Positions 43,158 to 51,927 of a DNA stretch of 64,000 nucleotides are shown one piece after another. Under the pieces are notes generated by a model that made no database searches, was not told the DNA's origin, and worked only from the letters and a program-made list of their open reading frames with translations. The first letter of the stretch is position 1; each line of letters starts with the position of its first letter. Source of the stretch: a bacterium (GTDB taxonomy: Bacteria > Actinomycetota > Thermoleophilia > Solirubrobacterales > Solirubrobacteraceae). Position numbers and translations under genes: made by a program. The DNA lies in the NCBI GenBank assembly GCA_021323635.1, contig JAJPKQ010000017.1, positions 124,001-188,000 of the forward strand. The letters are read 5' to 3'.

Positions 43158-44567
43158 TCAGCTCGGCTGCAGCGCATCTTCCAGATCTCTTGCAACACGC
43201 TCGAGCCCAAGCGCGCGCGAGCCCTTGACGAGGACGGTGTCGCCGGGCCGAAGGAGCTTGAGCAGTCGCTGCGCGGCCTGTTGCGCGTCTTCGCAGGCAT
43301 GCGCCTCGCAGGGGGCCTGCTGCGCAAGCGTTGCCGCACGTGGCCCAACGGCGATCAGCAGCGCCAGCTGCGCATCGGCGACCGCGCCTTTCAGCTCACC
43401 GTGCAGGGCAAGCTCCTGGGGACCGAGCTCGAGCATGTCGCCGAGCACCGCCACACGGCGCCCGGAGCGCTCCTCACCCAGCGCCGCAAGGGCGGCGCGC
43501 ATCGATAGCGGGTTGGCGTTGTAGCAGTCGTTGATCAGGGTGATCCCCTCTGGCAGCGCGCGCCTTTCGCCCCGCAGCGGCTCGAAGTCGACCGCAAGCT
43601 CCCCCTCCGGCTCGATGCCAAGAGCGCCCAGCGCCCCCACGGCGGCGAGCAGATTATGCAGATTGTGAGGCTCGGTGAAGCTTGGGCACAGGCGCAGGCA
43701 CCGACCGCTGAGGCTGCGAACCTCCAGAGACCCGTCGGGCAGTCGGCGCTGTAGCGCCACATCGCCCTCCTCTCCGAAAGTGATCGTGCGAAGGTCCGCG
43801 CGCAGATGCGGCGCGAGCAGCCGCTCGCCTGCGGGCAGCACCGCCGCGGCTCCGGCGCGCATGCCCGCGATCAGCTCGGCCTTGGCCGCCGCGATCGCCT
43901 CCAGCGACCCCAGCTGCTCCAGATGAACCGGGCCGATGTTGACGATCACACCGACATCGGGCTCGCAGATCGAGGTAAGCTGCGCGATCTGACCGGCGCC
44001 GCGCATCGCCAGCTCAAGCACCAGCGCCTCGGTGCGCCGCGGCGCGCGCAGAATCGCGAGCGGCAGGCCGATCTCGGTGTTGTAGTTGGCAGGCGACTCG
44101 GTGACCTGGATCTGCTTTGAGAGCAGCGCCGCGATCATCCGCCTGGTGCTCGTCTTGCCGGCGGAGCCCGTCACGGCGACCACCGGCACCGCGAGCTCCC
44201 GCCGCCAGGCCTGCGCAAGCGCGCTCAGGGCCTGCAATGGCTGGGGGTGCGCGATGATCGCCCCGGCCATCGCTTCCTCCCGCGACTGCGCAAGCAGCGT
44301 CTGCGCCTGCGGCGGGGGCAGCAGCACCCCCCAGGCGCCGCGGCCGAGCGCCTCGCGGGCAAAGCGCGCGCCGTCGGTGCGACTGCCGGGAAGCGCGACG
44401 AAAAGCTCGCCCTCCTCAAGGGCGCGAGTGTCGATCGCATAGCCGCTGGGGGTGCCTGGCGCCGCGCGCAGGACGCTCGCGCCGCTTGCGCCCGCGATGC
44501 GCCGCGCATCGAAGTCACACCCCGATCGGCGTTCCTGCGGCGCGGTGCCCTTGAGATCGGCGCTCAC
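43158..44567 (-). CDS. murF: UDP-MurNAc-tripeptide:D-Ala-D-Ala ligase
   Basis: A protein of 469 residues. It has SGYAIDTRALEEGELFVALP, the P-loop AVTGSAGKTSTRRMIAALL, VLELAMRGAGQIAQLTSI, NIGPVHLEQLGS and INDCYNANPLSMRAAL. It completes the pentapeptide precursor. The start is GTG 44567, overlapping the murE stop (GTGA). Confidence 0.96.
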   Translation of the reverse strand: MSADLKGTAPQERRSGCDFDARRIAGASGASVLRAAPGTPSGYAIDTRALEEGELFVALPGSRTDGARFAREALGRGAWGVLLPPPQAQTLLAQSREEAMAGAIIAHPQPLQALSALAQAWRRELAVPVVAVTGSAGKTSTRRMIAALLSKQIQVTESPANYNTEIGLPLAILRAPRRTEALVLELAMRGAGQIAQLTSICEPDVGVIVNIGPVHLEQLGSLEAIAAAKAELIAGMRAGAAAVLPAGERLLAPHLRADLRTITFGEEGDVALQRRLPDGSLEVRSLSGRCLRLCPSFTEPHNLHNLLAAVGALGALGIEPEGELAVDFEPLRGERRALPEGITLINDCYNANPLSMRAALAALGEERSGRRVAVLGDMLELGPQELALHGELKGAVADAQLALLIAVGPRAATLAQQAPCEAHACEDAQQAAQRLLKLLRPGDTVLVKGSRALGLERVARDLEDALQPS

Positions 44568-46243
44568 GAGCGCCGCACCTTCCCGGGCCGCGCCCCCGCC
44601 AGCGACAGATCGGCGCCTCCCGCTCCGCGCTCTGGGTCGCGCCAGGCTCCTGACGCCGCTGCGCGTTCGATCGCCTCGCGGGCCACGAGAGCGTCGTCAA
44701 AGGGAATGATGCGTCCCCCCTCAAGCTCTTGGCCACGCTCGTGTCCCTTGCCGGCGATCAGCACGATGTCCCCCGGCTCCGCGAGCGCGATCGCTTGCTC
44801 GATCGCCGCACCACGATCGACGATCACCTCGGTATCCGGTGCACCCGATTTGCGCCGGGCGCGCTCAACGCCCTCCATGATCTCGGCGATAATCGCCTCC
44901 GGACGCTCGGAGCGTGGGTTGTCGGAGCTGACGATCAGGAGATCGGCGCCGCGCGCTGCGGCCTCTCCCATCAGCGGGCGCTTGGCGCGATCGCGATCCC
45001 CGCCGGCGCCAAAGACGCAGAGCAGGCGACCCTTTGTCGCGGTGCCCGCCGTGCGCGCCGGCGCGCTCTCAAGCAGCTCGCGCGCGGCGGCGAGCACACG
45101 CGCCAGCGAGTCAGGGGTGTGGGCATAGTCGATCAGGACGGTGAAGGGCTGACCGACGTCGATCGCTTCCATCCGCCCGGGCACGACAAGCGGCCGCTCG
45201 AGCGCGGGCAGGAGCGGCTGGAGCTCGAAGCCCAGGGCGTGCAGCGCAGCCAGCGCGCCAAGGGCGTTCTCGACGTTGAAGCGTCCAGGCAATGAGAGCG
45301 TGACGGTGTCAGAGCCGCCCGGATGATCAAGCTGGAAGCGCGAGCCCTGCGGGCCGCTGCTGATGATGCGCGCGCGGAAGTCCGCTTGCGCGGCGGCGGT
45401 GCCCAGCTCGGGGGGCGCGTCGTCCACAAGGGCGAATGTGACCGCAGCGGGCGCTTCGGCGGCCAGTCGAGCGCCGAAGCGATCGCCGACGTTGATCACG
45501 GAGCTGCGCGGAGAAGATTCAAAGAGCCGCCGCTTGGCGGCGAAGTACTCCTCGATGGAGCGATGAAAGTCGAGGTGGTCCTGGGTCAGGTTGGTGAAGA
45601 TCGCGCAGGCGAAAGCGAGGCCGTCGGTGCGGTAAAGGGCAAGTGCATGCGAGGAGACCTCCATCGCGCAGGCGCCGCTGCCGCCGGCAACCATCTGAGC
45701 AAGCGCGCGATTGATGTCGGGCGCCTCCGGGGTCGTGCGCGCCGCCGGCTCCTCGCGGGCGCCGACGATGCGCTTGACGGTGCCCATCAGCCCGCAGCCG
45801 ACACCCGCCTGCTCGAGCAGGGCGCGCACCAAAAACGTCGTCGTGGTCTTGCCGTTTGTGCCGGTTACCCCCACCAGCGAGAGCGCCTGCGAGGGGTGGC
45901 CGAAGAAGGCGTCGGAGAGGGGGCCGAGCGCCGCGCGAACCGAGTCCACGCGCACCTCCGGGACGCCCAGCTCAAGCGGGCGCTCCACGAGCAGCGCGCT
46001 TGCGCCGGCGTCAAGCGCCGCCGGGGCGTGGTTATGGCCGTCGGAGCGGTAGCCGGGGATGCAGCAGAAGAGCGCGCCCGGCCGCACCGCGCGCGAGTCA
46101 TAGTCGAGCGCGCTGATCGGCGTGGCGGAGCTCTCGGCCGCCGGTCCCTCCAGCAGCCGCGCGCAGCCCCGCAGCGAGCGCCCATCGGCGCCGAAGCAGG
46201 CCACAAGGAGCCCGCCAAGGGTTGTTGTCTGCTCTGGTTGCAC
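44564..46243 (-). CDS. murE: UDP-MurNAc-L-Ala-D-Glu:meso-diaminopimelate ligase
   Basis: A protein of 559 residues. It has DYDSRAVRPGALFCCIPG, the P-loop VGVTGTNGKTTTTFLVRALL, MEVSSHAL, FTNLTQDHLDFH and RMEAIDVGQPFTVLIDYAHT. The specificity motif is DNPR (SSDNPRSERPEAI), which marks meso-DAP ligases as opposed to lysine ligases. The peptidoglycan is therefore probably DAP-type. The start is GTG 46243; no good ribosome site is seen. The C-terminal 40 residues are an Ala/Gly/Arg-rich extension. It heads the murE-murF-mraY-murD run after the accessory insert. Confidence 0.95.
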   Translation of the reverse strand: MQPEQTTTLGGLLVACFGADGRSLRGCARLLEGPAAESSATPISALDYDSRAVRPGALFCCIPGYRSDGHNHAPAALDAGASALLVERPLELGVPEVRVDSVRAALGPLSDAFFGHPSQALSLVGVTGTNGKTTTTFLVRALLEQAGVGCGLMGTVKRIVGAREEPAARTTPEAPDINRALAQMVAGGSGACAMEVSSHALALYRTDGLAFACAIFTNLTQDHLDFHRSIEEYFAAKRRLFESSPRSSVINVGDRFGARLAAEAPAAVTFALVDDAPPELGTAAAQADFRARIISSGPQGSRFQLDHPGGSDTVTLSLPGRFNVENALGALAALHALGFELQPLLPALERPLVVPGRMEAIDVGQPFTVLIDYAHTPDSLARVLAAARELLESAPARTAGTATKGRLLCVFGAGGDRDRAKRPLMGEAAARGADLLIVSSDNPRSERPEAIIAEIMEGVERARRKSGAPDTEVIVDRGAAIEQAIALAEPGDIVLIAGKGHERGQELEGGRIIPFDDALVAREAIERAAASGAWRDPERGAGGADLSLAGARPGKVRRS

Positions 46244-46380
46244 CAGCGCGCAGTCTAGTTTCGCCGCCCCCGGGCGCTGCGGCGCGGGCGCCGCAGCTCG
46301 CGGTGCGACATCGCTTCGGGCACTCTGGTAAACAGAGCCAGGCGCAAACAGAGGCGCAACAGAAACCTAAAGGAGGCGCA

Positions 46381-47121
46381 ATGAAAGTGATCGGGGCGGG
46401 TCTGCCGCGAACCGCGACCACGACCCAGATGATCGTCTTTGAGAAGCTCGGCTTCGGCCCCTGCTACCACATGCGCGACGTGCTCGGGAACATGGCCCAG
46501 GAGCTGCCCAAGTGGGAAGCGGCGGCCAAGGGCCTGCCCGACTGGCCGGCGATCTTCGGCGCGGCGCAGTCCACCTGCGACTGGCCCTCAGCGCGCTTCT
46601 ACAAGCAGCTTGCCGACTACTACCCGGAGTCGAAGGTCATCCTGACCGTGCGTGACGGCGAGCGCTGGGCGCGCTCGATGCGCCAGACCGTCTGGGCGGT
46701 GTACGCGCCGGGCGAGATGACCTATTACCTCTCGCAGGCGCAGGGGCTGCTCGACCCCGATTGGGCGCGCTACATCAAGATCATGACAAGCATCCTCTGG
46801 GCGGATGTGACGGGGCCGCTGGCGCCCTTTGAGGCAACCTTCAGCGACGAGGGGCTGATCGCGGCGATGGAGCGCTGGAACGACGAGGTCAAGCGCACGA
46901 TCGCGCCCGAGCGGCTGCTCGTCTGGGACCCATACGAAGGCTGGGAGCCGGTCTGCGACTTTCTCGAAGTCCCCGTGCCGGAGGAGCCGATGCCGCAGAC
47001 CAACGACACCTCAGCCTTCCGCGAGGGCGTGGTCGGCGGCGCGATCGCAAAGATCAACGAGTGGTGGGAGGCGCGCGAGCGCCCGCGCGAAGGGCTGCAC
47101 GGCGCGGCGCTGCCGGGCTGA
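46381..47121 (+). CDS. Sulfotransferase family protein
   Basis: A protein of 246 residues. The N-terminal PAPS 5'-phosphosulfate loop is VIGAGLPRTATTTQ, followed by FEKLGFGPCYHMRDVLGN. The 3'-phosphate-binding region is VILTVRDGERWARSMRQTVW. The C-terminal AMERWNDEVKRTIAPERLLV then WDPYEGWEPVCDFLEVPVPE is typical of the single-domain sulfotransferases found widely in actinobacteria and proteobacteria. The acceptor is unknown. ATG 46381 has AAAGGAGG upstream. The 137-base divergent region with murE holds a small dyad, CTCTG/CAGAG (46323-46337). Confidence 0.9.
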   Translation: MKVIGAGLPRTATTTQMIVFEKLGFGPCYHMRDVLGNMAQELPKWEAAAKGLPDWPAIFGAAQSTCDWPSARFYKQLADYYPESKVILTVRDGERWARSMRQTVWAVYAPGEMTYYLSQAQGLLDPDWARYIKIMTSILWADVTGPLAPFEATFSDEGLIAAMERWNDEVKRTIAPERLLVWDPYEGWEPVCDFLEVPVPEEPMPQTNDTSAFREGVVGGAIAKINEWWEARERPREGLHGAALPG

Positions 47122-47224
47122 GCGGCGCCCCCGAAGCTGCGTCGCCTGCGGCTGCGCAGCCGCGGGCGGCGGCTGCGCCCTCTGCCGCCTGCGCGACCCG
47201 CGCAGAGCACGCCGGCAAAGGCAG

Positions 47225-47246
47225 TATCACTGCTCAGTGGTATAGT
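47225..47246 (+). promoter_or_regulatory. Dyad overlapping the -10 of the glutaredoxin-like/DUF302 pair
   Basis: TATCACTG (47225-47232) and CAGTGGTATA (47235-47244) form an almost perfect inverted repeat. It runs into a good -10 element TATAGT (47241-47246), 8 bases before the ATG at 47255, so the transcript would be leaderless or nearly so. I see no good -35. A repressor or MerR-type activator site is plausible. Confidence 0.55.
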
Positions 47247-47254
47247 TGTGTTCG

Positions 47255-47590
47255 ATGAGCGCCCAGGTGCTTGAGCTCTGGCAGACCGAGTGGTGCCCGG
47301 CCTCCCACCGGGTGCGCCAGCGCCTGACCGAGCTTGGCCTCGACTGCCTGCTGCACCAGGTGCCCGTCGATCGGGAGGAGCGCACGGAGCTAGAGCGTGT
47401 CTGTGGAGTGCGGAGCATCCCGGCGCTGCGCTGCCCGGACGGCAGGGTGATCGCGGGCGAGGAGGCGATCTGCGCATATCTGGAGCAGAGCTGCAGCGCC
47501 GATCCTCACGCCGTGGAGGCGCACCGCGCCAAGGCCGCACGAGCGACCAAGCGTTTGGTTGAAGACGAGATGAAAGGAGCAGTCAGATGA
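47255..47590 (+). CDS. Glutaredoxin-like / GST N-terminal-like thioredoxin-fold protein
   Basis: A protein of 111 residues. It begins with a thioredoxin-fold strand (VLELWQTEW), the active site CPAS (Cys14 to Ser17), VRQRLTELGLDCLLHQVPVD, the cis-proline segment GVRSIPALRCPDG and EEAICAYLEQ. One active-site cysteine is present, so a monothiol mechanism or simple glutathione binding is likely. ATG 47255 is preferred over TTG 47246. Its stop overlaps the DUF302 start (ATGA), a pairing that suggests joint action in redox or metal stress. Confidence 0.82.
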   Translation: MSAQVLELWQTEWCPASHRVRQRLTELGLDCLLHQVPVDREERTELERVCGVRSIPALRCPDGRVIAGEEAICAYLEQSCSADPHAVEAHRAKAARATKRLVEDEMKGAVR

Positions 47591-48042
47591 GCAAGACGGA
47601 GATGGCCGCCGACAGCGATCGAGCGCACGGGAGGCTCTCCTCGGACGCCTACGCGATCACGAAGCAGACCGATCTGTCGCTCGAGCAGGCGACCGAGCGT
47701 GTGCGCTCAGAGCTGCAGAGCGCAGGCTTTGGCGTGCTCTGCGAGATCGATGTAGCGGCGACGCTGAAGGGCAAGCTCGGCATTGAGCGCGATCCCTATG
47801 TGATCCTGGGCGCGTGCAACCCGAGCCTCGCCCACCGCGCGATGGAGGCCGAGCCGGAGCTGGGCGTGCTGCTTCCCTGCAATGTCGTCGTCTATGAGCA
47901 TGAAGGGCGCACTCACATCGCGGCTGTGAACGCCGAGCGAATGCTCTCGATCGTCGGCAACAAGCAGCTGGCGCCGATCGCAGAAGAGGTGCGCGAGCGC
48001 CTGGCGGCCGTCGTGCAGCGGGCGGCGGAGAGCTCGGGCTGA
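47587..48042 (+). CDS. DUF302 family protein
   Basis: A protein of 151 residues. Residues about 20-150 match DUF302: AITKQTDLSLEQATERVRSE, LQSAGFGVLCEIDVAATLKG, YVILGACNPSLAHRAMEAEP, LGVLLPCNVVVYEHEG and a final LAPIAEEVRERL. The function of DUF302 is not established; its genes often sit next to thioredoxin-fold or sulfur/metal-response genes, as here. It has no signal peptide or membrane helix. ATG 47587 overlaps the upstream stop. Confidence 0.9.
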   Translation: MSKTEMAADSDRAHGRLSSDAYAITKQTDLSLEQATERVRSELQSAGFGVLCEIDVAATLKGKLGIERDPYVILGACNPSLAHRAMEAEPELGVLLPCNVVVYEHEGRTHIAAVNAERMLSIVGNKQLAPIAEEVRERLAAVVQRAAESSG

Positions 48043-48069
48043 AGCTCCTCCCCGCTCCCCCCAGATCAG

Positions 48070-48821
48070 AGCGCGGGCGCGACACCTACGCAGCGCGCCG
48101 TGGCGCTCATCCCAGGCGCCCGAGGCGAGATCGCGCTCGAGCGCGGCGAGCGCGCGCTCCTGCACTCCCTCCGGCAAGCGCGGCCAGACCGACTGCGCCG
48201 CCCGCACGCTTGGATCGAGATTCCCCTCCGGGCGTGCCCAATAGGCCTCAAAGAAGCCGTCTTCGCAGTCGGCCGGAATCGCGATCGGCTCGATCCGGGC
48301 GCCGCCGAGGACCCGGGCGACCTCCGCCGCCGGCAGGAAGCGCTTTTGATCATCGACCAGCGCCTCGGGCAAGTAGTCGGTGATCATCCAGTAGCGGGCG
48401 AGCGCATCAATGTCAAATGTCAGCACGACCACCGGGCCACGCGCCACGCGGCGCAGCTAGCGCAGACCGGCGCGCTGATCGTCGAGTGGTAAACGCAGGT
48501 GACTGCCATCGCCGCCTCAGCGCAGTCATCGCCAAGCGGCAGCGCCTCTGCGCGGGCGGCAATCGCCGGCGCCAGCTGCGCGGGGCGCTGGGCCCACATC
48601 CCTGCGGAGGGCTCGATCGCAATCACATGTCGCTCCTCGGGCTCGTAGGAGCCGCAGCCCGCGCCCACGTTGACGACGCTGCGGGCCTCGCCTAGCGCCG
48701 CACAGATGCGCGCAGCGATCCGCGGGTCGGCGCGACGGCGGGCGGGGCAAGCGGTCGCGCAGCGGTCGTAGTCGATCGAGTGAGCGCCGCTGAAGCCGCC
48801 GACGCTATCGCCCGTCGGCAA
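48070..48821 (-). pseudogene. Class I SAM-dependent methyltransferase, frameshifted and with a stop
   Basis: Two frames together make one methyltransferase. The first part (about 48821-48485) reads DYDRCATACPARRRADPRIA, VVNVGAGCGSYEP (SAM motif I), HVIAIEPSAGMWAQRP and AEALPLGDDCAEAAMAVTCV. One base appears missing near 48484; the other frame then continues DDQRAGLR, TAG (48459-48457), LRRVARGPVVVLTFDIDALA and RYWMITDYLPEALVDDQKRF to LASGAWDERHGALR. The nonsense codon sits where the family has Glu. The C-terminus also degrades near 48080. At least two lesions make it a pseudogene, unless the assembly is wrong. Confidence 0.82.
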
Positions 48822-49440
48822 AGCGGCTCCTTGCGCGCAGCAGCTCCACGACCTCCGCGGGCGCCTTCTGCGGGGAGCCCGCCGCGAAGGGCGGCCGCGG
48901 GTCGTACTCGATCGCCAGCTGGATCGCCTGCGCGATCTGATCGCCCGCGATCCGCGCCGCCAGCGCCAGCGCCATGTCGATGCCCGCAGAGACGCCCGCG
49001 GCGGTAACGACCTTGCCGTCGAAGACCACGCGCTCCTGCAAGACATCAGCTCCAAGCTCACCGAGCTTCTCGAGCGCCAGCCAGTAGCTGGTTGCGCGCT
49101 TGGCTTCAAGCAGCCCCGCCGCAGCGAGGATCAGCGAGCCGGTGCACACCGACGTGGTCCAGATCGAGGTCTCATGCGCCGCCCGCAGCCAGGCGTGCAG
49201 CGTCTCATCATCCATCAGCGCCGACTGGCCCGAGCCCCCCGGCACAACCACGATCTCGGGCGAAGGCATCTCGGAAAGCGCCCGCTCGGCGACGAGCGAC
49301 AGCCCGCCTTCGGCGCGCTTTGGCCCCGGACGCTGGGCGACGAACGAGACCTCAGCCCCCGGCAGCCTGCGCAGCACGTCATAGGGGCCGATCGCGTCAA
49401 GCGCGGTCATGCGGTCATAGAGGAGGATCGCGACGTTCAT
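48805..49440 (-). CDS. DJ-1/PfpI family protein
   Basis: A protein of 211 residues in the isonitrile hydratase/GATase1-like branch of DJ-1/PfpI. It starts MNVAILLYDRMTALDAIGPY, continues VVVPGGSGQSALM, and has the nucleophile Cys99 in the elbow TTSVCTGSLILAAAGLL, then RATSYW and GVSAGIDMALALAARI. No AraC-type DNA-binding domain follows. ATG 49440 gives the family start; longer upstream frames are not family-like. Its end overlaps the start of the methyltransferase pseudogene, with which it was probably co-transcribed. Confidence 0.9.
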   Translation of the reverse strand: MNVAILLYDRMTALDAIGPYDVLRRLPGAEVSFVAQRPGPKRAEGGLSLVAERALSEMPSPEIVVVPGGSGQSALMDDETLHAWLRAAHETSIWTTSVCTGSLILAAAGLLEAKRATSYWLALEKLGELGADVLQERVVFDGKVVTAAGVSAGIDMALALAARIAGDQIAQAIQLAIEYDPRPPFAAGSPQKAPAEVVELLRARSRFADGR

Positions 49441-49604
49441 CAGCTTGAATCTGTGAGCTCCTGTGGCCCCGGGCGTCCCGGCAAGAGGGGCGATCGGCAT
49501 GCTGACCGGGTGCAAAAGCTTACTGCGCCTTAGCAACACGACAACCGATGAGCGGTCGCCGGCACAGAGTCGCACCTGCTCATTGAAGCGCTACACCTCT
49601 CTCG

Positions 49605-49868
49605 ACGCCCACGACCAGGCGGCGATACGCGTTCACTGCCACCGAGTGGCTGCGTGAGCTCCTGGTCTCGGCCCAGGAGCGCTGGCCAGATATCACCGAC
49701 CGCAGGGCATTGCTGCTCAAGCTGGCTGAGGAGGGTCACGGCGCCGTGCGCTGCGGCGACCGGCGGGCGGCAGCCGAGAAGCGTTCTGGCCCTGCGCAGG
49801 CGGCACTCGATCGTGTTCAGGCGCTAGTTGACCCCGAGCTGCTCCGCTCCGACCGGGCATCGAGCTGA
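49605..49868 (+). pseudogene. VapB-like antitoxin frame lacking a start codon
   Basis: From 49605 an open frame of 87 codons reads TPTTRRRYAFTATEWLREL, LVSAQERWPDITDRRALLLK and LAEEGHGAVRCGDRRAAAEK. The pattern MPTTRRRYxxTxTxxLxxxL followed by a helix and LLLxLxEEGH is that of small actinobacterial antitoxins. The codon at the expected Met is ACG. No ATG, GTG or TTG lies between the preceding in-frame TGA and residue about 40. A start-codon mutation is the simplest reading; ACG initiation is possible but rare. A toxin remnant follows. Confidence 0.6.
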
Positions 49869-49916
49869 GCGCGGTCCCCGCGCACCGACGCCGAGACGGG
49901 CGCGATCGCCCACAGC

Positions 49917-50081
49917 GCGCAACGCGCGCCTGTCGCCTCAAGCCAGCATCGCGTGCCGATCCCCGACCTGCTGATCGCAGTCTGCGCCCAGCAGCACCAG
50001 GCGGCAGCGGCGCATATCGATCGCCGCTTCGAGACGCCGGCGCAGGTGCTCTCCTTCACGCCCGTGCGCCTGCGCGCGTAG
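49917..50081 (+). pseudogene. PIN-domain (VapC) toxin, C-terminal remnant
   Basis: The frame reads VASSQHRVPIPDLLIAVCAQ then QHQAAAAHIDRRFETPAQVL and stops at 50079-50081. This matches the last third of VapC toxins: the PxPDLLIAxxA helix with the third acidic residue and the HxDxxFE strand with the fourth. The N-terminal half with the first catalytic Asp (LLDTSA) is absent from the 50 bases after the antitoxin stop. It is the decayed partner of the frame at 49605. Confidence 0.65.
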
Positions 50082-50185
50082 CAACCGCAAGGCGCCACGC
50101 GTCGGCCGCCACCCTGTCGATCGGCGGACGCCGGCCTCGGCCAGCTGGCGCCAAAAGCTGGCGCGCAAACACCGGCTCAGCCCGG

Positions 50186-50668
50186 CTAAACCGGATCTGG
50201 CGGCCGCTCGCCTTCGTAGTAGTCGACTGCATCGCCCAGCCGGAAGAGCTTGCGCAGCCCGCCGCCGCCGGGCAGCCGCTCGTAGGCGCCGAGCTTGGCC
50301 GAGTCGGGATAGATCACGATGTCAGGCTCACCACTGCTGCTGAACGCCAGCACGCGCACGGTCTCGGCGCTGCGATTGACAAGCTGGTGTGCGCCGCGCT
50401 CGCCGCGCGGGAAGACGACCACCTCGCCCTCCTCGAGCTCACGCCAGCCATCGGGGGTGCGCAGGCTGGGCTGACCGCTCAGGATCACGAGCAGCTCCTC
50501 CTCGGCAAGGTGGTGGTGGTAGGGGTACGCTGCCTGCCCCGCGGGCAGCTCCCAGAGGCTCAGTCCCAGGCGCTCGCAGCCGGCCTGAGCGCCGACTCGC
50601 GCGCGCTTGCAGCAGAAGCCCGGCCGCTCGCGCGGCTCGTCGAATTCAGGGCTGTTGATGTTTGGCAC
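50186..50668 (-). CDS. Cupin-domain protein
   Basis: A protein of 160 residues. The cupin fold motifs are PYHHHLAEEELLVILSGQP (motif 1, with the His triplet and Glu) and RGERGAHQLVNRSAETVRVL (motif 2). After them EPDIVIYPDSAKLGAY and DAVDYYEGE are typical of a group of stand-alone actinobacterial and proteobacterial cupins. It probably binds a metal; the substrate is unknown. GTG 50668 (VPNINSPEFDEPRERP) fits the family start; ATG 50704 is the alternative. It follows the sigma-factor gene by about 90 bases. Confidence 0.88.
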   Translation of the reverse strand: MPNINSPEFDEPRERPGFCCKRARVGAQAGCERLGLSLWELPAGQAAYPYHHHLAEEELLVILSGQPSLRTPDGWRELEEGEVVVFPRGERGAHQLVNRSAETVRVLAFSSSGEPDIVIYPDSAKLGAYERLPGGGGLRKLFRLGDAVDYYEGERPPDPV

Positions 50669-50755
50669 CGGCCAAAGGTAGCTGCAAACGCGGCGGAGGC
50701 CCATCGCAGCTGCCGCCGGCTGCGACCGCTCGCCAACGCGCCGGGCCCACGGTCT

Positions 50756-51622
50756 TCAGGCCCACTGGCTGCCCTTCGGCACCCCACCAGCGCCAGCGCG
50801 CGGATCGCCCTCCTCTGAGTGCGCGCGCTCGCGCAGGCGAGCCAGCGAAGCGCGCAGCAAGCGTGAGACGTGCATCTGGGAGATTCCCAGCAGGGAGGCG
50901 ATCTCTGACTGGCTGAGCTCGTAGACGAAGCGCAGGAAGACCACCTCGCGCTCGCGCGGTCGCAGGGCGCAAAGCAGCCAACGCAGCCGGCTTGCCGCCT
51001 CCACCCCTCGCAACGCCTGATCCTCCCCGCCGAGGCGCTCCTCCTCGAAGCCCTCGCCGCAGCGCCCGGCGCCCTCCAGCGGCAGCGCCAGGTAGGCGCT
51101 CGCCGCGCAGCGCAGATCGCGCAGCTCTTCTTCGCTTACGGCAAGAGCCTGGGCAAGCTGGGCACGCAGCTCCTGCTCGCCGTGCGGGGCGTCCGCGAGC
51201 GCAGCGCTCACCCGCCACAGCTCAAGCGAGCGCTCGCGCGCAGGACGCGGGACGTGCAACGCCCAGGTGTTGTCGCGCAGATGGCGCTTGAGCTCGCCGC
51301 CGATGCTTGGCGCGGCGTAGGCCGTGAACGGCGTGCCGCGGGTGGGGTCGAAGCGCTCGATCGCCTGGAGCAGCGCTAGCAGCGCCACCTGCAGCAGATC
51401 CTCGAAGCGCTCCGCGGGCGTTACGTGGCGCGCGGCAAGGCTGCGCGCAAGCGGGGTGTAACGGCGCACAAGCTCCTCGCGCGCGCGCTGTGCACGCCGC
51501 TGCAGCTCACCGCTTGCTGGGGCGGGCGCGCCCCTCCGTCGACACTCGCGAGCGACGTTGATCTCCCACAGCGCGCGCTCGGTTGCGCGCAGCGCAACAT
51601 CGCCGTTCTCTCCATGAGCCAT
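50756..51622 (-). CDS. SigB/SigF-type RNA polymerase sigma factor
   Basis: A protein of 288 residues, group 3 sigma-70. Region 2 is at about 72-105 (FEDLLQVALLALLQAIERFD, RGTPFTAYAAPSIGGELKRH). Region 3 follows with RDNTWALHVPRPARE. Region 4 has LRPREREVVFLRFVYELSQS and EIASLLGISQMHVSRLLRAS. This is the SigB/F/G general stress/sporulation class, usually controlled by an anti-sigma/anti-anti-sigma pair, which is not adjacent here. ATG 51622 has AGGAGG 7 bases upstream. Its targets may include nearby accessory genes, but that is inference. Confidence 0.92.
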   Translation of the reverse strand: MAHGENGDVALRATERALWEINVARECRRRGAPAPASGELQRRAQRAREELVRRYTPLARSLAARHVTPAERFEDLLQVALLALLQAIERFDPTRGTPFTAYAAPSIGGELKRHLRDNTWALHVPRPARERSLELWRVSAALADAPHGEQELRAQLAQALAVSEEELRDLRCAASAYLALPLEGAGRCGEGFEEERLGGEDQALRGVEAASRLRWLLCALRPREREVVFLRFVYELSQSEIASLLGISQMHVSRLLRASLARLRERAHSEEGDPRAGAGGVPKGSQWA

Positions 51623-51927
51623 CGTCCGACCTCCTTCTTGGCACTTTGCGCGCGGCGGTAGACGGCGCCAATGGCGTCAATGCGAATCTGGCTTCACGCC
51701 AAAGCAGCCCTCCAACAACCGCGCCATACAGGTCTGGGGCCGCTCCCTGGGGCTTTCGCGAAGTCAGCTGCGAAAGCTGTGAACGTATGGTGGCGTAAAA
51801 CTATAGCAGTCCTGCGTCGCCGTCAGGGTGACGCGGGAGACGGCAGGCGATCAGCAGCCGATCTTGGCCGGATCGGCCACATTGGCGACCAGCTCGCCAG
51901 GGGCGCGTGCGCCCCGCAGCCGCCGGT
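51623..51927. other. Region upstream of the sigma-factor gene
   Basis: 305 bases without a gene. On the minus strand TATAGT (complement of 51800-51805) with CTGACG (complement of 51821-51826) at 15-base spacing is a weak promoter candidate. A perfect 8-bp inverted repeat GCTTTCGC/GCGAAAGC (51752-51759, 51770-51777) lies between it and the gene and could be an operator or leader hairpin. Confidence 0.4.
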
